Assembly: GCA_013146195.2 (NCBI GenBank)
Contig: CM028381.1
Coordinates: 98,272,380 to 98,336,379 of the forward strand
Source of the DNA: Codonopsis lanceolata
Lineage: Eukaryota; Streptophyta; Magnoliopsida; Asterales; Campanulaceae
Direction of reading: 5' to 3'
DNA length: 64,000 bases
How positions within the stretch are numbered: position 1 is the stretch's first letter; each line of letters opens with the position of its first letter. Below, piece by piece: positions 1-10,755 of the stretch. Made by a program: the position numbers and the translations under genes. The notes under the pieces are model-generated. The model saw nothing but the letters and a program-made list of their open reading frames with translations, ran no database searches and was not told the DNA's origin.

Positions 1-342
1 AGAGATATTCAGAATTGTAGCCGTTTGAGATAACAAGATTGAATCTTGAATTTCTTGACGACATGATGATCAAGACCTTTCATTGAATGCCCGAAAATCT
101 CTCAAAGTGTAAGAGACAAAGAGTATTATTATCTAGCGTGAAATATTAAAGAGAGTAGTTAGCTGGGATAGAATATAGAAGACCATTTAAGACATATATG
201 AAAGTCTTCTAATGACAAGACAAGTGAATTTTTTTTTTGTTTGAAAAACGATGACCGATTAAAGATTTAATACAAGTGCGTGAAGGTCAAATATTTTAAC
301 TAGATACAGTGTTCAGCAGATAGAGAATTTTGAGTGTATAAG
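1..342 (-). repeat. 3' LTR of the Sirevirus-like element, partial
   Basis: This stretch aligns base for base, with scattered differences, to 12619-12947, the outer part of the other LTR: both share blocks around 'gaatcttgaatttctt', 'cccgaaaatctc' and 'gagtgtataag'. The match ends at about 342, where the left copy continues into internal sequence and the right copy into flanking DNA. A 26-bp block at 301-326 with a CAGCAG motif is replaced in the right copy. The rest of this LTR lies outside the window. Confidence 0.8.
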
Positions 343-698
343 CATGTGCTAACACTATTATCAGCAGCCGCTAGCTGCTGAAGACTTTTAGCTTTAAGCA
401 AATAGAATTTAACAAGTTGTTAAAGAGATAATAGACAAGAGTAGGCATCTATCTGCTGAACCTTCAGTAGATATAATTTAGACTTGCTACAAAGTCTAAG
501 TAAAAACAACTTAAGGATCTAATCAATTATTTAGATGTTTTAATTTAATGTTTATATAATCTCCTCCTATTTACTTAAAGCTATTCATCCTAAGTAGAGA
601 ATAAATAAAATATAAGCAAGTGTAAAACCATTTATCCATGCATAAGATGTTAGTAGAAGTAGAACATAACATATGATAAATAAATAGTTTAAATTTGT
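343..698. other. Non-coding 3' internal region of the copia element
   Basis: No usable reading frame. It contains repeated CAGCAG/CTGCTG motifs like those at 2920-3170 and 11960-11995. On the minus strand a purine run at about 561-575 (AGGAGGAGA) could be a polypurine tract, but it is not next to the LTR edge inferred from the LTR comparison, so that is uncertain. Confidence 0.4.
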
Positions 699-1157
699 TC
701 ATCTTGAAGAGTCCATTTCAGCAGTTGGTTTCATTTTTGCTTGTCTCCTTAGTTCTTTGAGTTCCAACAGATATGTATCAACTCTTGCTTGATATGCGTC
801 AATTTTTGCTCTATGCACTTTCTCCTCCTGAAGGACTTTAAATACAACAGCTTTAGTTTTTTCTACCCTCGTAGCCCATTCTTTTTGGAAATCTAGAATG
901 GAATTCCAGTTATACATAGTGGCTTCTCTAGGAGCACCAGTGACTATGGCAATCCGAACTTCAGTGGAGATAATGCTTCTAATATTGGGAACAATGGAGT
1001 TCAGCTGAGTTTTAAGATGATGTAGCACAAGAGTGTGGTATTCAAGGGTTGCATGGACATCAGTAGATGGAGGAGCAACTTCTGTATCAGCTTCTGAAGA
1101 GTCATCAATAAAGATTGGCCGATGAGCAGATGGATGATGTAAGGGCAAAATAGGCAT
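699..1157 (-). pseudogene. Accessory ORF fragment A in copia 3' region, function unknown
   Basis: A 152-codon open frame on the element's sense strand, downstream of RNase H. It has a hydrophilic start with acidic clusters (DDSSEADTE), then a helical, charged C-terminal half with heptad-like leucines and lysines (residues about 90-145), suggesting a coiled coil. I recognise no domain. It lies in the place where Sireviruses carry an extra, sometimes 'envelope-like', ORF. It probably formed one reading unit with the ORF at 2054-2830, separated by the insertion at about 1160-2040. No signal peptide or membrane segment is visible. Confidence 0.45.
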
Positions 1158-1159
1158 GA

Positions 1160-2040
1160 CCTATTTTGGTCTTGTTTCACATTTCTTGGTCAAAATAGGA
1201 TTTTTGATAAGTTTATGTTAATTTAGGACTTAAGATATTTTATTAGATTTAGTTTAGTTATTTTTGGTAGCATAATCTTCTTGTAGATTTCAAGTGCACA
1301 TATTTGGTAACAAAATCTTAGCATAAATCCTAGTCTAACCATGATTCTTGACCACTTTCATATTTGGTAATTAAATCCCATCCTAGTCTAACCATGATTC
1401 TTGACATCTTTCATATTTGGTAATAAAATCTCATTAGATTGGTAAGTTGATTTTTTCCTTAATAACTAATCCTTTTCCTTGTAGTAGACGGACTGTTTTT
1501 GGGTGTGTGTAGGAGACGCATACTATATATTTAGGAGCTGGGATTCGGCCTTCTTACATAGCTCCAGAAATAGAACAAAAACCATAGAGGGTGTGAGCTG
1601 ATCCGAGGAGTTTAAAGTTCATCGAATGTGTTATCCATTGTTGCAACATTGGCGCATCAGCTTCCTCTTCCTCGTTTTGTTTAAAGGAAGTTGTTTTTGT
1701 TTCTTCCCACGGTTTGTTTAACCTATTTATGTGGGGTTTTTGTTCTCCAAGATTCATTATCTTGTGAGAATATTTTTTGTGATTTCACATAGTTTTTTTT
1801 TGTAAAACAATTCATCGTTTTTTAGTGAAATCTTTTTGGCCATGAGGCTAGATCTACAAGTATAAGCTTGTAGATTATTTGGTAAACCTTTGTGATTAAT
1901 TTCGTGCTTTAGTATTAAGTCTTCCGCTGTTTTTGTTATTTTTCTGTCTATTGTGAATTCAATTGTAGCTTTTTCACAAGCTACATTAAGTCTTGAGAAT
2001 CCTAGCTACTCGCGTTCTTTCAGATGATAGATAGGTTGAC
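1160..2040 (+). mobile_element. Probable Ty1/copia solo LTR insertion (ends unresolved)
   Basis: This block separates two accessory ORF pieces of the host element and looks like a plus-oriented copia LTR: a possible TATA at about 1520-1532 (actatatattta), a transcribed half with 'tttcgtgcttta' and a '...cttccgctgttttt' motif near its 3' side, as is usual near copia LTR ends. A TG start could be at 1157 or later and a CA end near 2021, but I found no matching 5-bp duplication, so the boundaries are estimates. Confidence 0.35.
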
Positions 2041-2053
2041 TTATAATCTTCTT

Positions 2054-2830
2054 TTACTTTTTGGTAGCGGACCGTAGAGGTTTGGAAGAAGCAAGAGGTA
2101 GCAGCACATGCTTGGCTGGTTTGGCAACTGGATGAATAGACAAGGCTAAAGGTGAGGTAGTAGGAGGATTGGTATCAACAACAGTACGATTTTTTTGAAT
2201 AGAATAGAGGAGGATGAGTAGAGGTAGATGCTCCTCATGTCTGAGATAACTACTGAAGTTGAAGAGCTTTATTATGATATTTAGCATCATGAATGCGGAC
2301 ATTTATGAATTCCATGGCCATCTGCTGTATAGTTTTAAGTTTAGACGGGGCAAAAGTAGGTAGATGGGGATTTTTGATGATCAAATAATCAACTGGAGTA
2401 GCTGGTCTGCCTAGAAGGTAAGGGTCATTAGGAGAATAGGGACTAATACCATAGACTACTTTATGGCTATTCCAGACAAATAGGATAAGTTCATCCTGAA
2501 CGAATCTGTCATTGGAAAGGTAGAAGGCATTCAAGTGATGAGGTAGAAGGTCAAAATATTTGCCATATGTGATGGCAAGATCAGCTGGAGACAGATGAAC
2601 AGGGGTAAGAGGATAAAGAACATGAAGTTTTCTTTCGAAGTTTGTGTATACATACTCAACTGGATTAATCACATGTTTTTCTTCCTTTTTCTCTTCATGG
2701 AATGAAAGAAGAGATTGAATAAACAAGGGTAGATGATCAATAGGGAAGACCCAGTTGGGAGGAATGAGAATAGGACACTTTTGATAGGGAGAGTATATGT
2801 GATGAAAGGTGGGATTGGAGAGAGGGGGAA
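2054..2830 (-). pseudogene. Accessory ORF fragment B in copia 3' region, unknown
   Basis: Two overlapping frames (2250-2726, 158 codons; 2054-2302, 82 codons) read as one frameshifted protein. The larger part is a folded-looking mixture with tryptophan, tyrosine and leucine at regular spacing (VYTNFERKLHVLYPL, LILFVWNSHKVVYG) and no transmembrane segment. A third frame at 2669-2854 extends it upstream after another frameshift. The C-terminal part becomes proline/serine-rich. I do not recognise the family. Position after RNase H on the sense strand of a Sirevirus-like element suggests the element's extra ORF; an envelope-like role is only a possibility. Confidence 0.45.
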
Positions 2831-3224
2831 GATGTTGAGTGGGTTGAAGTTCACAGGTAGAACAACAATTTCACAAGTAGGAGTGTTGCAAGCAAAATAG
2901 GTGTTATCTGTGCAGTGTCTGAATTCAGCAGCTAGAAGAGCTTACCTACTTAACAACTTTCTTCAGAAGATGACGTGACCGATTTCTGATTAGCAGATAA
3001 CATGTATCAACTAATAGCTATATCAGCAGGAAGAAACACGGTTTCTGCTGATGATGAGAATGATTTATATAACAAGATACAATGTATCTAAAGGTTGGTC
3101 ATCAGCAGGTGCAATGGCTGATGAGTAATTGAACATTTGTTGTCTGTCAGCTTTTGCTAGAAGATGTCAGCTTTAAACTTGTTTTTTCATGTGTTAGTAT
3201 CTCAAACAAATATATGTATTCAAG
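2831..3224. other. Spacer between RNase H end and accessory ORF of copia element
   Basis: No open frame. Rich in CAGCAG/CTGCTG and 'cagatgata'-type motifs shared with the LTR and with 343-480, suggesting a region shaped by short repeats inside the element. Confidence 0.3.
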
Positions 3225-3354
3225 AACAAGCATGCCTAATACACCTCTTAAGAATTCAAATCTCTAAGATTTTAAAGCTTTTGTAAATATGTCAACCAAT
3301 TGAAAATCAGTGGGAACATATTCTAGTTGAACATTTCCTTTTTCAACATGATAT
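3225..3354 (-). pseudogene. Copia RNase H C-terminal tail (separated piece)
   Basis: Minus-strand translation gives the canonical copia pol ending: HVEKGNVQLEYVPTDFQ, then LVDIFTKAL, then an RFEFLR..LGM block. It continues exactly the protein that breaks off at 5324 with KHIDIRYHFL. The solo LTR at 3360-5318 was inserted between these two blocks. One in-frame stop lies after FTKALKS. Confidence 0.85.
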
Positions 3355-3359
3355 TTAAG

Positions 3360-5318
3360 TGATGAGCCCAATATTTTCACTAGTTTTCCCGGGAATTTTC
3401 TTATATTTTGTGCTATTTTTGTGTTAATTATGCGTTGAAAATATTATTATTTGTGTTTTTGTGCTTAATGTAGGTTTCCACGCATAATCAAGCTTTTATA
3501 TGGTGTTTAGCACAAAGTTCGAGATAATTCCGGCCTTAAAAGTTGAATTGGAATTTATTTGGTGAAATTCCGTTAAGTCCGTTAAGAGATCCAAGGCAAA
3601 ATTAGGCTAACGGATGCAAATGGAGCTAACTGAGGACCATTTTAAAGAGCTGGAAGTGGCCAGGAAGGCGGCGCCAACTCCAGGAACTTGAGGGGTATCG
3701 AGCAAACTTCATTATTGCAGGGGAGGCTAGCGTATTTTCAGAAAGCCCTTGCGCGTTGTCGCATTGCCAGTGGAGCCACGTGTCACCCAGCAGACCACCC
3801 TCACAAGGCTTGACCCGTGTGTCCTTTAGTGGACTGCCCATAACCCGACCCAAATTCAACCCATGACCCGCGTCTTTGCCCGCCATCCAACCCTCTTCCC
3901 CTCACAATTTCCAGCCCATTTCACATGGGCAACCCGCGAATATCCACATGGTTCAGCCCTTTGGGCTGCCGCGACCTAGCAGCCTTCTCCTTTCGGGATT
4001 GTTCCTTGTGCCTTCTCCTTATTTCCTTCCAAGCAACCTTCATTTTGAAACCAAGTCCCCATTTCGGGATTGTTCCCAAAATGGGGCACCACCCCCATTT
4101 CTTCCAAATTTCTTCCTCTTCTTCATTAATTGTTCGTCAATGAAGGTTTGAAGCTTCAAATTTAGGGCCAAGGTTGCATTTACAAATGATTTCAACCCCG
4201 GAACGCGATTTGCTCGGTTTAATTCTTCCTATCTCTATTTTAGATAGTTGTTATAATTTATTGGGTTGATTAAATTTGTAATTGAAGAATTGATTTGTGC
4301 TTAATTTATTTATGGAATGTAATTATTTTTAGTGTTTTAATTTAATCTTTCTCTTTATTTAGTACATATTCATGTTGGTTATTATTTTGTAAACTTAATG
4401 CTTTTAGTTAATTGACCATTAATTAATTGATTTTAGAGATATTTAGGATCCGCGAGAGCTACCTTTATATTTTGGACCAATCAATTTAATAGTTGGTGTT
4501 CCGTGACACACACCGATAGTCATAATGAGACTAGGTTTGACACGCAATCGAACCACCTTAGCCATTCGCGAGGTCGGGGAGGTTAGGGTTGACTATAAGA
4601 TGCGAGAGCCCGTAGTTAACCAATTTTATTTGTCTCGGCTACCAACATGACTTGTAGAAAAATATAGAGAATTTCTTTTTACGAAGTATTACCCATGCAT
4701 TTGGTTATTTTGTGTGCTCTTAATGCTTTTAATGGCGTAGCGAGCCATTAGATGATCACTAGAATTATATGATAAGATGCGAGAGTCCGTCCTATTAATT
4801 CCGAAAATCACATTAATTGTTTACGTTACGTGAGACCGAGAGGAGATCGTGCGTAGATAGTCATTAGGTGCTTGGTTTGACATGTGACTATTTTCTCCTA
4901 TGTTATAAGAAGCGAGAACCCGTAGCTAGGAGTTGTAGCTAGATTTGCTATACGTTGCGAGAGCCCGTAACGAATATTACAGCACGCCCGACTACCAAGA
5001 CTTGAGTTAAAGAAAAGTAAAAAGAAGATTAAATTAAATACCGACTAGACTAGAAATAATGCATTCCTATATTTCTATCTTGATTTGTTGTTGCCAAACC
5101 ACCTCCGCAGTAGTGTAGATTTAATTGCTTTTAGGTTGTTTATATTTTTATATTTTAATTCATTTTCTTTTCGCTCAAATATATTTAGTTAGCATAATTT
5201 CGGTACTTAGTTGGAGTGAGAATTACGTGCATTCCTCATGGGATCGACTCGTACTTACGAACTTTATTACTTGATATGGCCGGGTAATCTTGCCCGAGTT
5301 GCGTTTTTGCGCACATCA
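3360..5318 (+). mobile_element. Gypsy-type solo LTR (TGATG...CATCA) in copia RNase H
   Basis: Ends are TGATGAGCCC and GCGCACATCA, flanked by a perfect 5-bp duplication TTAAG at 3355-3359 and 5319-5323. The 3' end has a 'gggatcgactcgtac' plus 'ttgatatggccggg' arrangement that I associate with Tat/Athila-type gypsy LTRs; that assignment is from memory of such LTRs. Length 1959 bp with no internal coding region, so it is read as a solo LTR left by recombination between two LTRs. A short motif close to GCGAGAGCCCGTA recurs about five times between 4450 and 4970. Confidence 0.85.
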
Positions 5319-5760
5319 TTAAGAAAGTGATATCTTATGTCTATATGCTTGGTTTTAAAATGCATGACATGATTTTTAGACACAGATATAGCAGATGTAC
5401 TATCACAAAATATAAGATAGGTTCCCATTTGTATCTCATAGTTCATCAGCTGGTTCTTCATCCAGAGGATTTGTGAACAGCAGATGCCAACGGCTATATA
5501 CCCAGCTTCAGTAGTTGATGTAGAGATTGATGCTTGCTTTTTGCTGGCCCAAGATATGAGTCTATTTCCAAGGAACTGACATAGTCCACTTGTGTTTTTC
5601 CTGTTAACTCTACAAGCTGCAAGATCAACATCTGCATATCCTCTTAAATTAAAAGATAAATCCATTGGATACTAAATGCCAAATTTCTCAGTATGAATCA
5701 AATATCTAATAATTCTTTTAGCAGCTATCATGTGAAATTATTTAGGATCAACTTGAAATC
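5319..5760 (-). pseudogene. Copia RNase H domain
   Basis: Minus-strand translation shows the copia RNase H: GYADVDLAACRVNRKNTSG (GYADADWA-type motif, Asp kept), LISWASKKQ, STTEAGYIA (STAEAEY-type, catalytic Glu kept), CDSTSAI (catalytic Asp) and KHIDIRYHFL, where the inserted solo LTR interrupts it. The upstream part (KRIIRYLIHTEKFGI) has a stop before MDLSFNLRGY. RNase H would degrade the RNA strand of the RNA-DNA hybrid during reverse transcription. Broken by stops and by the insertion. Confidence 0.85.
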
Positions 5761-6310
5761 TTGCACAAACCCATACATCAAACATAATATATGGCCTACT
5801 AGCAGTTAGATATAAGGGAAATCCAACAATACCTCTGTATTCATTCATGTTGACTGATTTACCTTTCTCTTGGGGCTTGCTTGAGTCCATACAAGGCTTT
5901 TATAAGCTTGTATACATGGTCCTACTTATTATCTTGAAACCCAGGGGGTTGTTCAATATATACTTGTTTTTGAAGGTCTCCATTGAGAAATGCACTCTTC
6001 ACATCCATTTGATAGACTCTAAAGTCTTTGAAGGTTGCATATATGCAAGGAACAGTCTGATAACTTCTACTCTTGCGAGATGAGAAAACGTTTGATCATA
6101 ATCAATGCCCTCCTCATGTGTATAGCCTTGGGCTACCAACCTTGCTTTATTTCTTGTGACATTTCCATCTTCATCCATCTTGTTCCTGAAGACCCATTTT
6201 GTTCCTATTACTTGTTGATCAGTAGGTCTTGGAACAAGTTGCCACACTTGACATCTTTCAAATTGATTTAGTTCTTCTTGCATGGCTTCAATCCAATGGG
6301 GATATTCCAA
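5745..6310 (-). pseudogene. Copia reverse transcriptase with catalytic block deleted
   Basis: The N-terminal RT blocks are clear: QVWQLVPRPTDQQVIGTKWVFRNK, KARLVAQGYTHEEGIDYDQTF, then in another frame MDVKSAFLNGDLQ..VYIEQPPGF and KALYGLKQAPRE. Directly after this (near 5865) the sequence jumps to VNMNEYRGIVGFPLYLTASRP, which in intact copia RTs lies more than 100 residues further on. The missing piece contains the YVDD active-site loop. One frameshift at about 6000 and a stop at DNK*DHVYK are also present. RT makes cDNA from the element's RNA; this copy cannot. Confidence 0.9.
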
Positions 6311-6960
6311 GGCTTCATCAATCTTTTTAGGTTCAATAGAAAAGATAAAAACATGATAGTCAAGAGTCTCGTTTCTTGAGGTACTTCTTATCTTTAAGCC
6401 ACCAAATGGATCACCAATAATATTTGCAACTGGGTGATGTCTGTCTTCTCTAATTTCTTTGGAAAGATCTGGTATGTCAATTTGTAAAGAAGATGGTTTT
6501 GCTGATTGATGGTTTTCAGCTTCTGAAGTATTAGCAGATACATGATCAGTTGATGGAGTGTGAGTTTCAGCTGCATAGGATTGGTCGTCCTGCTGATGTT
6601 TATTTTGGACTATTGAGTTATCAGCAGGAGGAGTAGATGATGAAGGATTGTTCTGAATTGAGATATTATAATTTCCTATCTCAAAAATTTCAAAATTGTT
6701 AAAAACATCTTAAGTTTCATTGGACTCAAGTAAAGAAAATTCATCAAAAGTAACATGCATAGTTTCAACAATTATTTGAAATTTTCTATTATAAACTCTG
6801 TAAGCTCTATTGTGTTTAGCATAAGCAACAAAAATACCTTCATCGACCTTCTCATCAAATTTACCTATGTGGTCACTACCATGATAATGAATGTAGCATT
6901 TGCACCCAATGATCTTGAAATAAGCAATGTTTGGTGTTCTGCCTCTCCACAGTTCATATA
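6311..6960 (-). pseudogene. Copia integrase C-terminus and linker to RT
   Basis: Minus-strand frames give YELWRGRTPNIAYFKIIGC, CYIHYHGSDHIGKFDEKVDEGIFVAY, AYRVYNRKFQIIVETMHVTFDE, the conserved C-terminal integrase/linker block of copia pol, followed by a low-complexity Ser/Gln/Pro linker (about 6400-6660) before RT. The start is split from the catalytic core by the MITE at 6961-7252. An in-frame stop lies after ESNET. Confidence 0.8.
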
Positions 6961-7252
6961 GGTGCCGTTTGGTAGCCAGGATTAAGGTCAGATAGGATTA
7001 ATAAGCCGAGTTGTCTGATGTTTGGTACGCAATAGGTGGTCGGGACTAATAGCACGAGTTATCCGTATAAAGTCATTATCCCTCATTATTAATACCAAGG
7101 GAGGGTGGTATTGCGCCTCACTAAAAAAATTTGGATTAACATTTATAATCTCAAAACTACCCCCGATATACAAGTGAGGATTAATAGCGAGGGCACTAAT
7201 AATACTAGGATTAATAATACTGCTTATCCTTATCCGACTACCAAACAAGCCC
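6961..7252. mobile_element. Tourist-like (PIF/Harbinger) MITE in copia integrase
   Basis: 292-bp element with terminal inverted repeats GGTGCCGTTTGGTAGCCAGG (left) and GGGCTTGTTTGGTAGTCGG (right, reverse complement). It interrupts an integrase codon string that reads through perfectly when it is removed (KTLYELW), and the ATA of that string is duplicated at 6958-6960 and 7253-7255. The 3-bp duplication and GGGCTTGTTTGG-type ends fit PIF/Harbinger MITEs. An 88-codon frame across it is incidental. Confidence 0.85.
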
Positions 7253-8100
7253 ATAGAGTCTTTTCATGAAATTTGTTGATTAGAGATCACCTGTTTTGTG
7301 TGAAGTAAGTTGTGTTGATAGCTTCTGCCCAAAAGTACTTAGGCAGTTTGGCTTCAACAATCATGGTTTTACTAGCTTCTATAAGAGTTCAGTTATTCCT
7401 TTTAGCAATAACATTTTGATGTGGTGCTCTAGTTGCTGAGAAGTTGTGGTCTATTCTATGATCATTACAGTAGGTATCCATTCCAAGATTCTTGAATTCA
7501 GTGTCATTGTCAGATCTTACACTTATGTTATCACATTCTTTCTACGTTTGAAGATTTTTGAATAGGGTAGTGAGTAGGCTGTAAGTTTCATCCTTGGATT
7601 TCATCATTTCAACCCATGTATATCTTGAGTAGTCATCAGCCACCACTAGGGTATATCTGTTTCCACCTAAACTCGTAGTAGTAACAGGACCAAACAAATC
7701 CATGTGTAGCAGTTTAAGAATTCTTTTGGTTGAAAGACATGGTTTGGGTTTGAAAGATGTTTTGTCAGTTTTTCTAAAGTACATGCCTTGTATTTTTTAT
7801 CAGTAGGAAAATTGATTTGTGATAGACCATTCACTAAAATTATTTTTGACAGTTTTGAGAAGATATTTAAAATTTAAGTGTGAAAGTCTTTTATGCCACA
7901 ACCATGAAGTTTTTTGAACAGTTATTTGCTACAAGACAAATATGAGTTTTGGATTCAATAGTAAATAAATAAATAGCAAAAATATTTCTTTTTCTTGTTC
8001 CAGTTAATAAAACTTCATTTGAAATGATGTCTTTAATAAAGCAGTGAGTGGAAGAGAAGGAACAACTCATACCTTTATCACAGAATTGTGATATGCTCAT
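7253..8100 (-). pseudogene. Copia GAG-pre-integrase and integrase core
   Basis: Minus-strand frames show SISQFCDKG, then WLWHKRLSHLNFKYL (the His pair of the HHCC zinc finger), LLHMDLFGPVTTTSLGGNRY with the first catalytic Asp, ADDYSRYTWV, VRSDNDTEFKN with the second catalytic Asp, and APHQNVIAKRNN where a PQQNGVAERKN-type motif is expected. The catalytic Glu of the DDE triad is therefore Lys. Stops at 7540 and near 7800 and a frame change at 7890 break it. Integrase would insert the cDNA into chromosomal DNA; this copy has lost an essential residue. Confidence 0.88.
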
Positions 8101-8345
8101 TAGGTTATGCTTTCAAACCTTGTACCAAAGATGCATTATCAATTTTTATTGATCCTCTTACAATAGATCCATAACCTATGGTTTTACCTTTAGAATTATC
8201 CACAAATATGACAGCACGTCATTTAGCTTGTATGACATCAGTAAGTAATTCAGTTGAACCTGTCATATGTTTGGAGCATTCACTGTCTATTATCCATACA
8301 TAAGTTGATTTATCATTTGCCATGAAGCATATCTAAAATGTGAAT
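8100..8345 (-). pseudogene. Copia aspartic protease remnant
   Basis: Minus-strand frames give VWIIDSECSKHMTGSTELL and further on GKTIGYGSIVRGSIKI..ASLVQGLK, the beginning and end of the copia retropepsin. The active-site triad expected as D-S-G reads D-S-E, so the catalytic loop is altered. A stop (K*RA) and a frame change toward LSISQ add to the decay. The protease would cut the gag-pol polyprotein. Confidence 0.8.
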
Positions 8346-9380
8346 AAAACATGGTACCCTTTATAAATTTGGGTCCAAGGTTAGCTTTCTTAGGTAGCCA
8401 GACCTGCCTTAGTTTAGGCAGCTTGGTTCTATCAGTAGGATTGAATCTAAGTAGACATTCATGAGACTGAATACCAAAAGTAGAACAAATTTTACACTTG
8501 TGAAAAACAGGTAGTTCAGTCATTGTGGGTGATTTTTCTTGTTCAGCTTGAGTCTTCTTAAATATCTTAGCATCAACAAACTTGATATGCTTGAACTTGT
8601 TAACTTCGTTCCTTCTGATCTCTCCTCTTATTCCAGTCGACTGATGTTTAACTAGGTGGATGTGTATCAACTGTTTTACTAGCTAACACAACTTGAGGGG
8701 TTTGAGCAGAAGGCTAATAGTTGTCATTGTTCATCTTATCTTTATTGTTGAAGGACCTTTTGAGCTGATTCTTAGGACACGCATAATGGACTTTACTCTA
8801 AGTTGGTCGTTTATCCTTTTTAAGTATAACCTTTGGATCACCTTTTTATTGTTTGGTCTCACAATTTTCATCATCTTTTGAGAATCAAAGATCATGTTGA
8901 TGTTCATTATCTTTCTGTTGACTGATGATGGTTTCAACATCAGCTTTTGACTTTGAGTAGGTATCAACAACATTGGTCAATCATTGATTCCTTTTTACAA
9001 GATCAGTTATTTTAGCTGCTGAAACTTTAACTTGAGTTTCATACTGTTCATTTAAGCTTTTAAGTTGCAGTAATTCCTTCTGCAGAACTTTATATAGCTC
9101 ATTGATCTTTCGTAGTTCAGTGTTCTCATCAGAAACTCTTTTGAAATCAGTAGACAAAGATGTGTGTATTCTTTGAAGAGTTTCAAACTTGGAATACATC
9201 TTTTGCATTTGATCCAAGAGATCATCAACCTTTTTGTTTGAAGTTTTCTCCTCCTGTTGTTTTGACATATTGATTTTAATAGTTTCAGCAGTCCTTGGAG
9301 AAGTTGACTTTACTTTCATGTTAGGTTGACTATTAATGTTTTGTCTATAGAAATTATTTCCTATTTTCTTAATCATAAAC
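8290..9380 (-). pseudogene. Copia gag C-terminal region with coiled coil
   Basis: The frame at 8981-9376 (131 codons) encodes a strong heptad pattern (KKVDDLLDQMQKMYSKFETL ... LQKELLQLKSLNEQYETQVK), a predicted coiled coil. The frame at 8290-8670 follows with a second Cys-rich patch (KCKICSTFGIQSHEC) and the Lys/Pro segment leading to protease. A coiled coil in the gag C-terminus, between the CCHC knuckle and protease, is a known trait of Sirevirus gag and supports the lineage assignment. Frames are separated by stops at about 8970 and 8680. Confidence 0.7.
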
Positions 9381-9603
9381 TGTTCAAGTTGGATGACTTT
9401 GGGCAGTCTATGATTAGTAATAGGTGAGCTTAAAGGCTCATCATCAGAATCAATAAAAGAATTTGAATGCTCATTTTTTGAATCAAATATAGCTGATTAT
9501 GTAACCAGACAAAGATTTGCTTATTGTACAAAATCAACAGATTCATCATCTGAATCTGTTTCAATCCAAGTTGCTAAATTTTTATCTTCATCAACTGACT
9601 TTT

Positions 9604-10691
9604 TTATCTTTCAAAGCTTCTGGGGGCTCTATTGTAATATTCATTTATGGTGATTGGACAGTTTGAAGCGTAATGTCCAGGTTTTCTACAATTGAAGCAC
9701 AAGAGTTTTTCATTCTCATCCTTATCTTCATTGGATTTGAAGTAAGACTTTTGATAGTTTGAAGAACAAGGTCTTTGGAAGTTTGAGGAAGATTTCTGAA
9801 AACTAGAAGAACGTTTTTGGAAATTTCTTTTGAAAGATTTAAACTTTCTAAACTGTTTGGCAAATGCAGCAAACTCATCTTCATCAAAGTCATCATCTGA
9901 CTGAGATGTGGAGGCTTCTAGAATTACATTTTGAGCATGTAAAGATATGTCTTTAAAACTTTTCTCAATTTCTTGAGTTTTAACGATTTCCTTCTCATAA
10001 ATTTTAAGGCTGGCAACAAGACTATGTATATGAGTTTTGTTCAAGTCTCTTGCTTCCTTTATGGCAGTTACCTTGACATGTCATATACTTCCTAGGCTAC
10101 TAAGAAATCTCATATTTAAATCTTTCATACTATAGACTTTACCAAGAGAAAAACATTTATTACTTACCTCAAGAAACCTGTCATAGGCATTCATGAGTGA
10201 TTTCTTTGGATCTTTCTTGAATACATCAAACTCATGTATGCAGTCATACAGTTTGTTGTCCTTAGTATATTGATCTCCTCAACATATTCAACAAGAGCTT
10301 CCCATATATCTTTGGTTGTTTTGCATTCATATATTTGCTTGTAGTTTTCATCTGAAACAGCACTTGATAGAATGTGTATGACCTTGGCATCTAACTCATC
10401 CTGTACTTTATCTTCCTCAGTCCATTCAGACTGAGGTTTAAGTACATATTATTCTTCATCAGCCGCAAGTGGATTTATAGTATCATCATCTCCATAAGAA
10501 GATTTACCCATATTAGTTTTTACTTTCATGGGTAGCATGTGACCATTTTTAATACATTTCATCAATCTTTTATCTACGTTGTTCATATATCTTGTAATCC
10601 TTTCTTTCCATATATCAAAGTGATCTTCATCAAAAATAGGTACTTGAGTGACATTGTTTGATTGAAAAGTTTTTATGGTTGTCATGATCAA
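9604..10691 (-). pseudogene. Copia gag: N-terminal domain and CCHC zinc knuckle
   Basis: The start is Met at about 10691, 50 nt after the PBS. Block one reads FDEDHFDIWKERITRYM, the usual copia gag (DUF4219/UBN2-type) start; then WTEEDKVQDELDAKVIHIL and YKQIYECKTTKDIWEAL in a shifted frame (10449 to about 10270). The last block (9604-10044) carries CFNCRKPGHYASNC, a complete CX2CX4HX4C zinc knuckle for RNA binding, after a Ser/Phe/Lys-rich basic stretch. At least two frameshifts and stops between 10100 and 10449 break it. Confidence 0.88.
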
Positions 10692-10740
10692 TCTTTCAAG
10701 TTTTTAGACTTGAAAAAATGGATTTTTTTTTAAAAAGTTA

Positions 10741-10753
10741 GGCTCTGATACCA
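10741..10753 (-). other. Primer-binding site, initiator tRNA-Met type
   Basis: On the minus strand, just inside the 5' LTR, the sequence is TTGGTATCAGAGCC, matching the 3' end complement of initiator tRNA-Met (TGGTATCAGAGC), the usual primer of plant copia elements. Confidence 0.9.
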
Positions 10754-10755
10754 AT

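Noticed and set aside
6988..7254. 88-codon minus-strand frame
   Set aside because: It is the translation of the Tourist-like MITE; removing the MITE restores the integrase frame.
9645..9896. 83-codon minus-strand frame overlapping the gag zinc knuckle
   Set aside because: Alternative frame of the same gag DNA; the CCHC motif is in the other frame.
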